Origin: Oceanospirillaceae bacterium
GTDB lineage: Bacteria > Pseudomonadota > Gammaproteobacteria > Pseudomonadales > Litoribrevibacteraceae
Direction of reading: 5' to 3'
NCBI GenBank assembly: GCA_015665455.1
Contig: JADFAD010000009.1
Location: 232,254-296,253, forward strand
DNA length: 64,000 nucleotides
Shown in pieces: positions 16,599 through 25,077 of the stretch. The notes beneath the pieces are model-generated. The model did not search any database. It worked only from the letters and a program-made list of their open reading frames with translations, and was not told the origin of the DNA. The translations under genes were made by a program, and so were the position numbers. Each line of letters begins with the position of its first letter. The first letter of the stretch is position 1.

Positions 16599-16621
16599 TA
16601 TAGTTTCGACTCGAAACTATA
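16599..16621. promoter_or_regulatory. 23-bp palindrome, probable MarR operator
   Basis: TATAGTTTCGA (16599-16609) and its exact reverse complement (16611-16621) flank a single C. The palindrome ends 21 bp before the ATG of the MarR-family gene, an ideal place for autoregulation. It also lies upstream of the divergent secreted-protein gene. The sequence is seen; binding by the neighbouring MarR protein is inferred. Confidence 0.65.
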
Positions 16622-16642
16622 AATAATTATTTAAGGCTATTT

Positions 16643-17206
16643 ATGATTTTTAATCAAATAGAGCGCATATCGAACTTACTACGCGCAGAAGAAAGAAAAG
16701 AAGGAGGAGAATATGGGCTACAAGCGGTGCATATGGAAACCCTTTACTACCTATCAAAATGCAATCGATTCAGTGACACCCCAGCCTCAGTAACTGAATA
16801 CCTTCAACTGACCAAAGGCACCGTATCCCAATCATTAAGGGTCGTCGAATCCAAGGGGTTAATTAAAAAACAGACGGATGCCTGTGATCGACGTGTTATT
16901 CATCTCAAAATAACAGCTCGAGGAAAACGCGTACTGGCTAACAGCATGCCACCATCACTGTTCTCTAACGCACTTGAAGAAATGCCTTTAGAAACTAAAG
17001 CACAACTCCAAACAGCGCTAGACACTCTGATAAAAGCATGCCAAAAAGAGAATAATTCAAAAAGCTTTGATGTATGCGGCAGCTGTCGTTATTGTCAACC
17101 AGTGGATGACAAAACGCACTTTTGCGGTCTTACAAAGCAGCCGCTAAGTAATGATGATATTCAGCTGATTTGCAGAGAACACACATTGATCCAGACGAAC
17201 GAATAA
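16643..17206 (+). CDS. MarR-family regulator with C-terminal cysteine cluster
   Basis: A 187-residue protein with a MarR winged helix (residues ~10-140; SVTEYLQLTKGTVSQSLRVVESKGLIKK followed by the wing DACDRRVIHLKITARG). After this comes a ~40-residue extension containing CGSCRYC, FCGL and ICREH, i.e. Cys spaced C-x2-C-x2-C-x9-C-x15-C. Typical MarR proteins are ~140-150 residues and lack this. The cluster suggests a bound metal, Fe-S centre or redox thiols used for sensing. Neighbouring genes encode two thioredoxin-fold proteins and a secreted protein, which fits a redox or metal response. The ligand is unproven. Confidence 0.88.
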   Translation: MIFNQIERISNLLRAEERKEGGEYGLQAVHMETLYYLSKCNRFSDTPASVTEYLQLTKGTVSQSLRVVESKGLIKKQTDACDRRVIHLKITARGKRVLANSMPPSLFSNALEEMPLETKAQLQTALDTLIKACQKENNSKSFDVCGSCRYCQPVDDKTHFCGLTKQPLSNDDIQLICREHTLIQTNE

Positions 17207-17332
17207 TCATTTATATAATTAAGACACAATAACGCAGAGCCGCTCTAAATAAAGAGGCCTCATGCGTATGGATTGAGATAAGTTTGAACAGTCTATGAAC
17301 GATAAACCAACCACAATCTCCATTGAACCCAA

Positions 17333-17878
17333 CTAAGCATGGGTTTCAAGGAGATTAATCAAATTCTGTTCATCAAGATGACCAAATGTTTGCAAAAGTA
17401 CGTCAAAGTTTTTATTGAAAATAACCCACGTTGGCGTCCCTTGAAAACCGTTTTCGAAGAATGTTTGGCCCCCTGTATACGGAACCATCCCCATTCGCTC
17501 ATTCTCCTCACGAGGTACATTAGGCTCTCCCTTCAAACGATCAAAAGCAATAGGAAAGTCCAATTTATATGGCAATGTTGCCTCACCCATTTTTTGAAAC
17601 ATAGCAGACGTTTCTCCAACAAGTTGACCTCTTTGTTGAAGTAACTCCGTATTATTTAAAGTGTTCTTATCAAAGTCTTCAAAGGCTGTAGATAACGCAA
17701 AAGAAAATATACCTTTAGACTGTAAATACGGTTTGGCCTTGATCATAGTAGGCAATGAATATAGAAAACAACCCGGACAATTAACTTGAAAAACCAGCAT
17801 AACATTCAAATTAGAAAATGAAGGCTCTCCGTTCACCCAATCAGAAATACTTAATCGTAATGCTCTTTTCATTATCAC
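17333..17878 (-). CDS. thioredoxin-fold protein with CPGC motif
   Basis: A 181-residue TlpA/peroxiredoxin-like thioredoxin-fold protein. It has the redox motif VNCPGCFLYSLPT near residue 33, the middle region FPIAFDR and the cis-Pro segment FQGTPTWVIFNKN near residue 145. No signal peptide is visible, so it is probably cytoplasmic. It is convergent with the MarR gene and belongs to the cluster of thiol-redox genes at 15-18 kb. The precise partner is unknown. Confidence 0.78.
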   Translation of the reverse strand: MIMKRALRLSISDWVNGEPSFSNLNVMLVFQVNCPGCFLYSLPTMIKAKPYLQSKGIFSFALSTAFEDFDKNTLNNTELLQQRGQLVGETSAMFQKMGEATLPYKLDFPIAFDRLKGEPNVPREENERMGMVPYTGGQTFFENGFQGTPTWVIFNKNFDVLLQTFGHLDEQNLINLLETHA

Positions 17879-18045
17879 GGCCTTGTAGGATTACAACATA
17901 GAAAAATATTAGAGGTATCCCTATCCTGGGTTTATAAGGAAAGGAAATATAATTAGACGAGGTTTTCAGACATGCTTGTTACATTTAAGGGCTAACACTA
18001 AGCTTAAAGCGCTTATTTCATCAGCCCACAGATTAAACACAACCA

Positions 18046-18312
18046 CTAACTCGCCTGCGGACAACCTTCCATCTCATAGATGTAATAGCCTTGTTCTTGA
18101 ATCGCACTAGCAACCATTGGATTTGCTATTTCTTGATGACAAAAACGACATTCTTCAGCGGTAATAGTAACGTCTTCCAAGCCAATTTCATTAAGCCACT
18201 TACGTGCATATGTCAGTGCCAACTCTAGGTCTTGTTTAGGCAAGAACACATCAAAATGCATTAACTGCCCATCATTCTTCTTCACATAAGTGTCATATAC
18301 TGAAATTTTCAT
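18046..18312 (-). CDS. DUF2024-family protein
   Basis: An 88-residue protein that matches the DUF2024 pattern: MKISVYDTYVKKNDGQLMHFDV at the start, a central ARKWLNEIG helix and CRFCHQEIANP with the terminal GYYIYEMEGCP. Two Cys in CxxC and one near the end could bind metal. The family's role is not established. Confidence 0.8.
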   Translation of the reverse strand: MKISVYDTYVKKNDGQLMHFDVFLPKQDLELALTYARKWLNEIGLEDVTITAEECRFCHQEIANPMVASAIQEQGYYIYEMEGCPQAS

Positions 18313-18367
18313 GTCTATCCATCCTATCCGATTTATTACATAGGTGATTCATAATCCCTATGACTAA

Positions 18368-18607
18368 TTAATGGTTAAAACTAACCACTTCCACTTCGAA
18401 ATCAGCTCCCCAATTTTCTTGCCATGAGGAGATATTTTCATCAACAAACTTCCTTGCTTGATCTTCGTTTTCGAACGTCAAACCATGCCCTCTATGATTA
18501 AACGGAGGATCGCAAGAAACCGCCAACTCCCCCATAAGCAATAAGCTTTTAAAGGTAATTGGAAGACCTGCACCTCGAATAACCTTTATTTCGTAACGTA
18601 GCACCAA
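18368..18607 (-). CDS. hypothetical protein, 79 aa
   Basis: A small soluble protein (start MVLRYEIKVIRGAG, end FEVEVVSFNH) with no family I recognise. It lies 55 bp upstream of the DUF2024 gene on the same strand and could be co-transcribed with it. A strong hairpin separates it from the beta-propeller gene further upstream. Codon composition is in line with its neighbours. Confidence 0.55.
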   Translation of the reverse strand: MVLRYEIKVIRGAGLPITFKSLLLMGELAVSCDPPFNHRGHGLTFENEDQARKFVDENISSWQENWGADFEVEVVSFNH

Positions 18608-18648
18608 GTTTTCATCCCGATTCTTCTTAAGAACACTTCATTAACAGT

Positions 18649-18678
18649 TTGTCTAGGTAGCCTTAGCTACCTAGACAA
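18649..18678 (-). terminator. strong hairpin after the beta-propeller gene
   Basis: TTGTCTAGGTAGC (18649-18661) and its exact complement (18666-18678) form a 13-bp stem with a CTTA loop, starting 7 bp after the stop of the leftward beta-propeller gene. It lacks a clear T-run but is well placed for termination or mRNA 3'-end protection. Confidence 0.65.
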
Positions 18679-18685
18679 TCGCTAA

Positions 18686-19987
18686 TTAACGATTTGAACC
18701 TGAGATATAACCACCATGAGGCATGGTTAAACCATCTTCAGGACCATATGTCTTAACGATTTCATTAAGGCCTAGATCAATTTTTACAATGTAATCAGAC
18801 GCATAACTTGCTACATAAGCAAAGCGCTCATCTTTAGACACAGAAATACTGTGCGATACATAGTAATCACTCGGCAGTTCAACACCCGGAGTGAAACGCT
18901 TGATTAATGTCGGATTTGAACGATCTGACAAATCAAACAAACTGATGAAGCCGTCATCACCGTAAGTACCATCAAGGCTGTCTTCTTCAGCTACAATCAG
19001 TTTGCCTGCACCCACATTAAGATCAGAAGCAGAACGCAGGACACCATTACCATCAAGCTCTGTTGTCATGTCCAAGATTTTTTCTGCAGTACCTTCCCAA
19101 GCGTCAACAATCCAAACACTTGGCGGAATAATATCCACGCCTTCAGGTGTTAATGACGTTCTATCGAACTGCATAGAAGCGGCTAATACATAACGATCAT
19201 CTAACCATGTATTAAAATGAGTGAATGCAGCGTAAGAATTTTCATCACCTAAACGGATACTTTTTAGTAACGTAAGTTCACCTGTTTCTTTATCCGCTTC
19301 GAATAAGTCAAGGTCTGGATCGTCGTAGTAGTAACCAGTACTTAGGCCCAAAGTACCTGAATCATTAAAATAGATACCATGTGTTTGCTCAGTAACACCA
19401 GGAATCACAAGAGAATCGCTGTCTGCGAACGTATTTGTGCTTGTGTCTACCACTCGAACTTTGTTATCTGTCCACTGAGTAAAATAAACATAATCGGAAA
19501 ATGGAAGAATCGTAGGACCATGAAGCTGAGTCATTGGCGGCTGTGTCCAAGTTGCAATTGGCTGCCCTTCAGTGACTTGAGTAGGTACATTATAAGTAGA
19601 AGCTGTACCTGCTTCTTCTGCTGTCAAAATATCTTTAATTTTAAGATCAGCGACACCTGATTCCCAATCATAAGACTTTACTTTAATAACAACGATGTCA
19701 GCAGAGTGCGTGTCGCTTGAATCCGTTGTTACATACAGAAACTTACCATCAGCTGAAATAAGTGTGTGCTGAGGGCGTCCGCCAGGCCAGCCATCTAACA
19801 CATCCAGCCTTTGCTGAATCATGACATCGTTATCAGCATTAATAAGAATGACTTCATTTTCCATCATATCCACAGCAGTAAAGATATTTACTAGCTCATC
19901 GGAATGATCCTTGATTGAAGTACCCGCCATTACACTTGCACTACCAGCCAACAGCAGCGCTGCGGAAATCTTAGTCAACTTCTTCAT
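18686..19987 (-). CDS. secreted beta-propeller (YVTN/lactonase-like) protein
   Basis: A 433-residue protein with a Sec signal peptide (cleavage near SVMAGT, residue ~22) and repeated WD/YVTN-like blades, e.g. GKFLYVTTDSSDTHSAD, DYVYFTQWTDNKVRVVDTSTN and ERFAYVASYASDYIVKIDL. The fold resembles YncE and cytochrome d1-like propellers, but no haem-binding Cys motif is present. It is divergent from the nitrite reductase gene, and both promoters carry the same 17-bp inverted-repeat motif, so they are probably regulated together. The function is unknown; a periplasmic binding or scaffold role is possible. Confidence 0.72.
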   Translation of the reverse strand: MKKLTKISAALLLAGSASVMAGTSIKDHSDELVNIFTAVDMMENEVILINADNDVMIQQRLDVLDGWPGGRPQHTLISADGKFLYVTTDSSDTHSADIVVIKVKSYDWESGVADLKIKDILTAEEAGTASTYNVPTQVTEGQPIATWTQPPMTQLHGPTILPFSDYVYFTQWTDNKVRVVDTSTNTFADSDSLVIPGVTEQTHGIYFNDSGTLGLSTGYYYDDPDLDLFEADKETGELTLLKSIRLGDENSYAAFTHFNTWLDDRYVLAASMQFDRTSLTPEGVDIIPPSVWIVDAWEGTAEKILDMTTELDGNGVLRSASDLNVGAGKLIVAEEDSLDGTYGDDGFISLFDLSDRSNPTLIKRFTPGVELPSDYYVSHSISVSKDERFAYVASYASDYIVKIDLGLNEIVKTYGPEDGLTMPHGGYISGSNR

Positions 19988-20050
19988 CTATAAATCCTTA
20001 AGTTCAAAAATTTTATATCTATTTTTATTACCACTTTCAACACTCACTTA

Positions 20051-20067
20051 AGTATCGAATCAATACC
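20051..20067 (-). promoter_or_regulatory. operator copy 1 (GGTATTG-n3-CGATACT), propeller side
   Basis: Read on the minus strand the site is GGTATTG-ATT-CGATACT, 64 bp upstream of the propeller start. It matches the two sites in front of the nitrite reductase gene at 14 of 14 fixed positions. Confidence 0.6.
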
Positions 20068-20268
20068 AAAGTAGCAGCGAGTCTAAACAAAAGATTTTCA
20101 ACAAACAAGTGTTCTATAAAAATTCTATATTAAAATTAAATTACAGATTCAACTGCAACCACACAAGGCCAGTATTAATAATATGTTACGTATCAATACT
20201 GTGTTCTAAGTATCATTTTACAACTATATAAAGTCTAAATAATTTACATAAATTTGTAATATATATAA

Positions 20269-20285
20269 GGTATTGTCCCGATACT
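20269..20285 (+). promoter_or_regulatory. operator copy 2, nitrite reductase side
   Basis: GGTATTG-TCC-CGATACT, 27 bp (start to start) before the third copy. The 406-bp gap 19988-20393 is otherwise very AT-rich, with further GTATC/AATAC half-sites near 20188-20215 and no ORF that I can support. Confidence 0.6.
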
Positions 20286-20295
20286 AAATACATAC

Positions 20296-20312
20296 GGTAT
20301 TGCCACGATACT
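20296..20312 (+). promoter_or_regulatory. operator copy 3, nitrite reductase side
   Basis: GGTATTG-CCA-CGATACT, 81 bp before the nirB ATG and on the same strand as copy 2. The core GTATyG-n3-CrATAC is a near-palindrome, as expected for a dimeric regulator. It does not resemble the FNR, NarL or NsrR consensus sites I know. Confidence 0.6.
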
Positions 20313-20393
20313 ATTTTAGTGTCAAAAAACAACAATAAACTAGCACTATCGTATTAAAAAAATAAATTACGTCGTGAATAGGAAAAGGCAGTC

Positions 20394-23363
20394 ATGGAAC
20401 AAAAAAAGCTTGTGATTATCGGCAACGGTATGGTAGGACAAGAATACATTCAGAAGTTAATTTCTTTGGATACCGATCAGCTCTGGTCAATTGAGGTATT
20501 TTCCAAAGAACCATACCAAGCTTATGACCGAGTAGCCCTCAGTAGTTATTTTGAAGATTTTGATCACAAAAAGCTCTACCTACAAGATAAAGGCTATTAC
20601 GAAGAAAACTCCGTAACACTTCATCTTGGGGACCCGATAATTACTATTAATAGAGAGTCTCAACAAGTATCAAGCCATAAAGGACTTACTGTCGACTATG
20701 ATGCTCTTATTTTCTCGACGGGTTCTTCTGCATTTGTTCCGCCAATCAAAGACATCAACAGCACTGGCGTATTCGTATATCGCAATATCGAAGATCTATT
20801 AGCCATTAAAGAGTACGCACAAGGAAAAACCGTTGGTGCAGTGATCGGTGGCGGTCTACTTGGTCTTGAATGTGCAAAAGCAATAAAAACCTTAGGCCTA
20901 GAAGCTCATATTATTGAACGAGCACCTCACCTAATGCCAGCCCAATTGGATCTAGCTGGAGGCGAAACCCTTGAAACCCAGCTAACGGATATGGGTTACA
21001 TCGTACATACCAGCGCGTCAACAGAACACGTGATTCTCGATAACGGAAAAGTATCCGGTGTAAAACTGGGGGCTGATGAATCATTACCGTGCGATATTCT
21101 GGTTGTATCCGCAGGGATTGTACCGAACGACCAACTGGCTAAAGAATGTGGCATTCAGGTTGATGATAGAGCAGGTATTGTTATTGACGAATTCTGCAGA
21201 ACGTCGGATCCAAAGATTTTTGCCATTGGTGAGTGCGCTAACTTCCAAAAGAATGTTTACGGGCTTGTAGCTCCTGGCTATCAGATGGCTGAAATAGCAG
21301 TAAAACAATTGCTGGGTATTGAGAATTCAGCATTCAGCCATCAAGAAATCCCAACCAAGTTGAAGCTGGCAGGCGTAGACGTCGCAAGCATCGGTAATAA
21401 AACTTATAACAACGCAGACGTCGACATAGTTTCTTTCATTGATCGTCGAAACAATACAAATATCTATAAAAAGCTCGCTGTAAATAAAGAAACCGGCAAG
21501 TTGATCAACGCGATCTTTGTTGGTGATGTTGATGGATATGACGCTCTTCTGACATTCAGTCAAAACAACTTAGCGCTTCCTGAAAGCTATAAGAGCTTCA
21601 TTATTCCTACCGATAATGCAGCCGCTGCCCCTGTATTTGAGATTCCGAATGATGCGATTGTTTGTTCTTGTAAAAGTTTAAATAAGCAACAAGTGTGTCA
21701 AACAATCAACGAACATCAGATCGTAGATGTGGGCACCCTAAAAGATATTAGTAGTGCAGGCACAGGGTGTGCAGGCTGTGTCCCTACTCTTAAGAAGCTT
21801 ATCAATGAAGAAATTGAAAAGAACGGGTGGGAAAAGAACAAAGCAGTTTGCGAACATTTTGCTTACACGCGCCAAGAGTTATTTGATTTAGTAAAACTGA
21901 AAAAATACAAAAACTTCAATGAAGCAATAGAAAACCTTGGATCCGGTTCAGGCTGCGAGGTTTGCCGTCCGCTTATTTCTTCGGTTCTAGCAACCACCAC
22001 AACGGGTTTGGTTGTCGAAAAACAACACATGCCTGCTCAGGATTTTAATGACCGTTATCTAGCAAATATTCAGCGTGATGGTACTTACTCCATTATTCCT
22101 CGAATCCCTGGCGGTGAAACAACGGCAAAGGATTTAATTACACTGGGCGAAATTGCCAAAGAGTTTGGTTTATATGTACGCTTTACGGGTGGCCAACGAA
22201 TTTCTTTCTTTGGTGCAAAAATTGAAGCTCTGCCTATGATCTGGCAACGTCTTGTAGAAAGCGGCTTTGAATCCGGACACGCTTACGGGAAAGCACTGCG
22301 TACGGTTAAAACGTGTGTTGGTGATACTTGGTGTCCTTGGGGCGTTCAAGATTCTACTAACCTTGCAATTAAACTTGAGCAACGCTATCGAGGGCTTCGC
22401 TCTCCACACAAAACCAAGTCAGGGGTTTCTGGTTGTGTCAGAGATTGCGCTGAAGCCAAAGTTAAAGATTTCGGTTTGGTAGCAACCGAAAAAGGTTGGA
22501 ACTTACTGGTTGCAGGTAATGGTGGTCGTGATAACCAATTTGGCGTATTACTCGCTGAAGATATTACCGACGAAGAAGTCATTCGTTACACAGACCGTTT
22601 CTTAATGTATTACATTCGTACTGCTGACCATTTGGCACGTACGGCGACTTGGCTTAATAACATTGAAGGCGGCATCGACCATGTACGTAACGTTGTCATC
22701 AATGACTCACTTGGCATCTGCGAAGAACTTGAAGCAGAAATGGCAGAGCATGTAGACAATTATTACTGCGAATGGAAGAAAGCATTAAACAGCAATGAAG
22801 TGATGGAGCGTTATCAGCATTACGGTAATAGCGAAGAAACGGATGACAATATCATCTTCGTTCCTGAGCGAGGCCAAATCAGACCAGCGAAGCCCGCCGA
22901 AAAATCAGGCCTTATCGCAAGTGATGCAAACAAAGGGCTTAGTAAAGAATGGTTTAAAGTGGGTGAATCAGACAGCATTTTACCGGGCACTGGGATTAAC
23001 ACCTTAGTGAACGGAAGAGATGTGGCGATTGTTAAGCTCAGTGGCAGTAATCAATTATTTGCTATTGATAATCTTGATCCGTTTTCTCAAGCATCAGTAC
23101 TGTCTAGAGGTATTGTAGGCGATCGTAAGAACGAGCCGATGATCATTTCACCTATCAGCCGTAAAGCCTTTTCCTTAATCAGTGGTCAATGTTTTGAAGA
23201 TAGAGAAACCTCTTTAAATGTTTATCCAGTGAAACAAGACGGAGGTTCTATTTTTGTTCAGCCTACGCCATTTTCTATGAACTGGATTTCCCAGCTCTTA
23301 GATAATCTAAACAGCAAATCTGAAGAAGCAATAAACGAGAAAGAGTTAGAAGAAGTAAGCTAA
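20394..23363 (+). CDS. nirB: assimilatory-type NADH nitrite reductase, NirB-NirD fusion
   Basis: A 989-residue fusion that reduces nitrite to ammonia in the cytoplasm. Order: FAD/NAD(P)H oxidoreductase (1-~415; IIGNGMVGQEY, VIGGGLLGLECAKA), then two BFD-like [2Fe-2S] modules (CSCKSLN...GCAGC near 423-462; CEHF...GCEVCRP near 484-522). The sirohaem/[4Fe-4S] nitrite/sulfite reductase core follows (~555-800), with ligands in CVGDTWC and CVRDC near 640-690. The C-terminus (~855-965) is a NirD-like Rieske fold (AIDNLDPFSQASVLSRGIVG) lacking the Rieske Cys/His ligands, as in E. coli NirD. E. coli encodes NirB and NirD separately. GGAAAAGG precedes the ATG. No nitrate reductase or nitrite transporter gene adjoins it here. 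Confidence 0.93.
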   Translation: MEQKKLVIIGNGMVGQEYIQKLISLDTDQLWSIEVFSKEPYQAYDRVALSSYFEDFDHKKLYLQDKGYYEENSVTLHLGDPIITINRESQQVSSHKGLTVDYDALIFSTGSSAFVPPIKDINSTGVFVYRNIEDLLAIKEYAQGKTVGAVIGGGLLGLECAKAIKTLGLEAHIIERAPHLMPAQLDLAGGETLETQLTDMGYIVHTSASTEHVILDNGKVSGVKLGADESLPCDILVVSAGIVPNDQLAKECGIQVDDRAGIVIDEFCRTSDPKIFAIGECANFQKNVYGLVAPGYQMAEIAVKQLLGIENSAFSHQEIPTKLKLAGVDVASIGNKTYNNADVDIVSFIDRRNNTNIYKKLAVNKETGKLINAIFVGDVDGYDALLTFSQNNLALPESYKSFIIPTDNAAAAPVFEIPNDAIVCSCKSLNKQQVCQTINEHQIVDVGTLKDISSAGTGCAGCVPTLKKLINEEIEKNGWEKNKAVCEHFAYTRQELFDLVKLKKYKNFNEAIENLGSGSGCEVCRPLISSVLATTTTGLVVEKQHMPAQDFNDRYLANIQRDGTYSIIPRIPGGETTAKDLITLGEIAKEFGLYVRFTGGQRISFFGAKIEALPMIWQRLVESGFESGHAYGKALRTVKTCVGDTWCPWGVQDSTNLAIKLEQRYRGLRSPHKTKSGVSGCVRDCAEAKVKDFGLVATEKGWNLLVAGNGGRDNQFGVLLAEDITDEEVIRYTDRFLMYYIRTADHLARTATWLNNIEGGIDHVRNVVINDSLGICEELEAEMAEHVDNYYCEWKKALNSNEVMERYQHYGNSEETDDNIIFVPERGQIRPAKPAEKSGLIASDANKGLSKEWFKVGESDSILPGTGINTLVNGRDVAIVKLSGSNQLFAIDNLDPFSQASVLSRGIVGDRKNEPMIISPISRKAFSLISGQCFEDRETSLNVYPVKQDGGSIFVQPTPFSMNWISQLLDNLNSKSEEAINEKELEEVS

Positions 23364-23372
23364 CTTGACGAT

Positions 23373-23407
23373 GCTAACCTTGGTTGAACGTTCAAACCAA
23401 GGTTAGC
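23373..23407. terminator. bidirectional terminator after nirB
   Basis: GCTAACCTTGGTT (23373-23385) pairs perfectly over 13 bp with 23395-23407 around a 9-nt loop. It starts 9 bp after the nirB stop and lies just before the end of the convergent gene. A CTCTTT tail follows on the plus strand. Confidence 0.75.
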
Positions 23408-23413
23408 ACCTCT

Positions 23414-24247
23414 TTAAGTCACTTCATTTTGAAGGATAGATTTCCATTCTTTTAACTTTAAGACCAACGACTCTTCACCGTAGTGACCACCCATTACATC
23501 AATATAAATATCAATAAATGTAAGGTATAACGGCACTAAGCCTTTTTGCAGTTGCTCAACCATCAGCGCCATTGATTCAGGAACACTCCCCAAACGCCAT
23601 TGATAAGCCATCGCTAAAAGATTGCACGCATCACCAGAAAAATGCTCAATAAAATATTGATAAGAAACGTCATTTCCTGCGATATTATTCGTGCGATGTA
23701 AGTAAATAAAACGGGCAGGAAACAATACCGTTTTGGTGACATAAACACTGCCCTTCTCAACGATTCGCTGACAATCAAAAAACTCAGCCATTCGTTCCTC
23801 GTTACCAAGATAATCAATTGCAAACTTGGCCCCTTCTATCTCAAGAGATGCCTGAGATGGACGAATAAGTTGATCACGAATTTCAACGCCTTCAATAAGA
23901 AGAGCATGTTCTATTAAATCCAAACGATCAAAAGGCGGGTATCTTCCGCCATCCTGATCACCATTAATAGAAGCTACATTTCCCCAGAAAATAGACACTT
24001 TATTGTGAACGGATGCGTGCTCACGTGTTGATTCATTAATAATGCTTTGTATTTTTAACTCATCACTGTTCTCAAGTTCTTCACACAAGATAATGCCGAC
24101 ATCAATATCACTGGTGAGCTCGCTGAAACCTCCTCTTGCTAAACTTCCCATCAAATAAACGGCAATGCATCGTTTACCAAAAGCCTCAAAGGCAGCATGA
24201 GAGATATGATTAACTAACGATTGAACGGCTTGATTGTCTGTTTTCAT
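23414..24247 (-). CDS. nucleotidyltransferase-domain protein
   Basis: A 277-residue protein with the pol-beta nucleotidyltransferase signature GSLARGGFSELTSDIDVGIIL near residue 32 (GS-x-DxD) and a helical C-terminal domain (~150-277). This is the architecture of aminoglycoside-adenylyltransferase-like and related enzymes that transfer a nucleotide to a small molecule or protein. The substrate cannot be read from the sequence, and there is no reason to assume a resistance role. It is convergent with nirB. Confidence 0.75.
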   Translation of the reverse strand: MKTDNQAVQSLVNHISHAAFEAFGKRCIAVYLMGSLARGGFSELTSDIDVGIILCEELENSDELKIQSIINESTREHASVHNKVSIFWGNVASINGDQDGGRYPPFDRLDLIEHALLIEGVEIRDQLIRPSQASLEIEGAKFAIDYLGNEERMAEFFDCQRIVEKGSVYVTKTVLFPARFIYLHRTNNIAGNDVSYQYFIEHFSGDACNLLAMAYQWRLGSVPESMALMVEQLQKGLVPLYLTFIDIYIDVMGGHYGEESLVLKLKEWKSILQNEVT

Positions 24248-24381
24248 TTTTCAGTTCCATTAGAAAATGAGGACTAGATGCTAACTAACATAATGATTAT
24301 ACAGTGCTTTTATGAATTAAACCCCATACTCTAGCGACAGAGTACTAAGTCTTGGAGTCAATCCAATTAGGAACAATACAA

Positions 24382-24507
24382 ATGACCAAAGCTTCATTAT
24401 TTACTGCTCTGAGCGCTTTATTCTCAATGTCCCAAACACCAGCGTCTCTTTCTTTAATTCAAACCATTGAGTTTCATTTGGGTAGATTTGCATATCAACA
24501 GGTTTAA
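24382..24507 (+). CDS. possible 41-residue small protein
   Basis: ATG at 24382 opens a 41-codon ORF (MTKASLFTALSALFSM..., end RFAYQQV*). AGGA lies 9 nt upstream. The N-terminal half is hydrophobic and could be a short membrane anchor or signal. It is the only ORF of note in the 313-bp gap 24248-24560. No homology is recognised, so it is listed with low confidence. Confidence 0.35.
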   Translation: MTKASLFTALSALFSMSQTPASLSLIQTIEFHLGRFAYQQV

Positions 24508-24560
24508 AGTTACTCAACCAGAACTTAAGAGTTCCGATATTCTAAAACTTAAGTATCAGA

Positions 24561-25007
24561 TCAGTTAAAGTAAACAGCCTTAAATCGGGCTATTGGCGTT
24601 TCATTTGAGCTAAAGAAAATAAGTACATCTTGGTCAATAGAATAATACTGAAAATTTTTCAAAACACTCAAAAACTGTCGTTCAAGATCCATCGTATTCT
24701 GACAAAACATTCTGGTCGACATTAAAGGTCCGAACGTCAATTTATCGTTATTTAATTGATAGCGTCCGGAAAAATTATTACACCCTCCGAAACCACGAAC
24801 AGTTAAACCGTCAGTGACTAACTGAAAATAAGCTTCCCTTGTTTGGCCATCCTTAAAATCAACCGTTTCACCGTTTAATTCAATCAGCTTCCAATAAGTA
24901 TTATCTACCGAGGTCTGATAGCTATCGGGTTCGACGTCTACACTCTGACAACCACTAAGAAAATAAAATAAAGAAACAAATACCACAGCGAATAATTTTA
25001 AAAACAT
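24561..25007 (-). CDS. META/HslJ-domain lipoprotein
   Basis: A 148-residue lipoprotein: signal MFLKLFAVVFVSLFYFLSGC with the lipid-accepting Cys near residue 20, then one META domain. The domain shows the core NTYWKLIELNG, RGFGGCNNFSGRYQL and LTFGPLMSTRMFC. HslJ-like proteins sit in the cell envelope and are associated with heat shock or antibiotic tolerance, but their mechanism is unknown. It is monocistronic, leftward. Confidence 0.85.
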   Translation of the reverse strand: MFLKLFAVVFVSLFYFLSGCQSVDVEPDSYQTSVDNTYWKLIELNGETVDFKDGQTREAYFQLVTDGLTVRGFGGCNNFSGRYQLNNDKLTFGPLMSTRMFCQNTMDLERQFLSVLKNFQYYSIDQDVLIFFSSNETPIARFKAVYFN

Positions 25008-25077
25008 ACCAGCGCCTTTTTAACTTATTATCTGAATTCGAGGATTATATTAAGACCCTACAACACGCAGAAAAGTT

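Noticed and set aside
23414..24247. antibiotic-resistance aminoglycoside adenylyltransferase
   Set aside because: Only the general nucleotidyltransferase motif is seen; no evidence of a resistance substrate.
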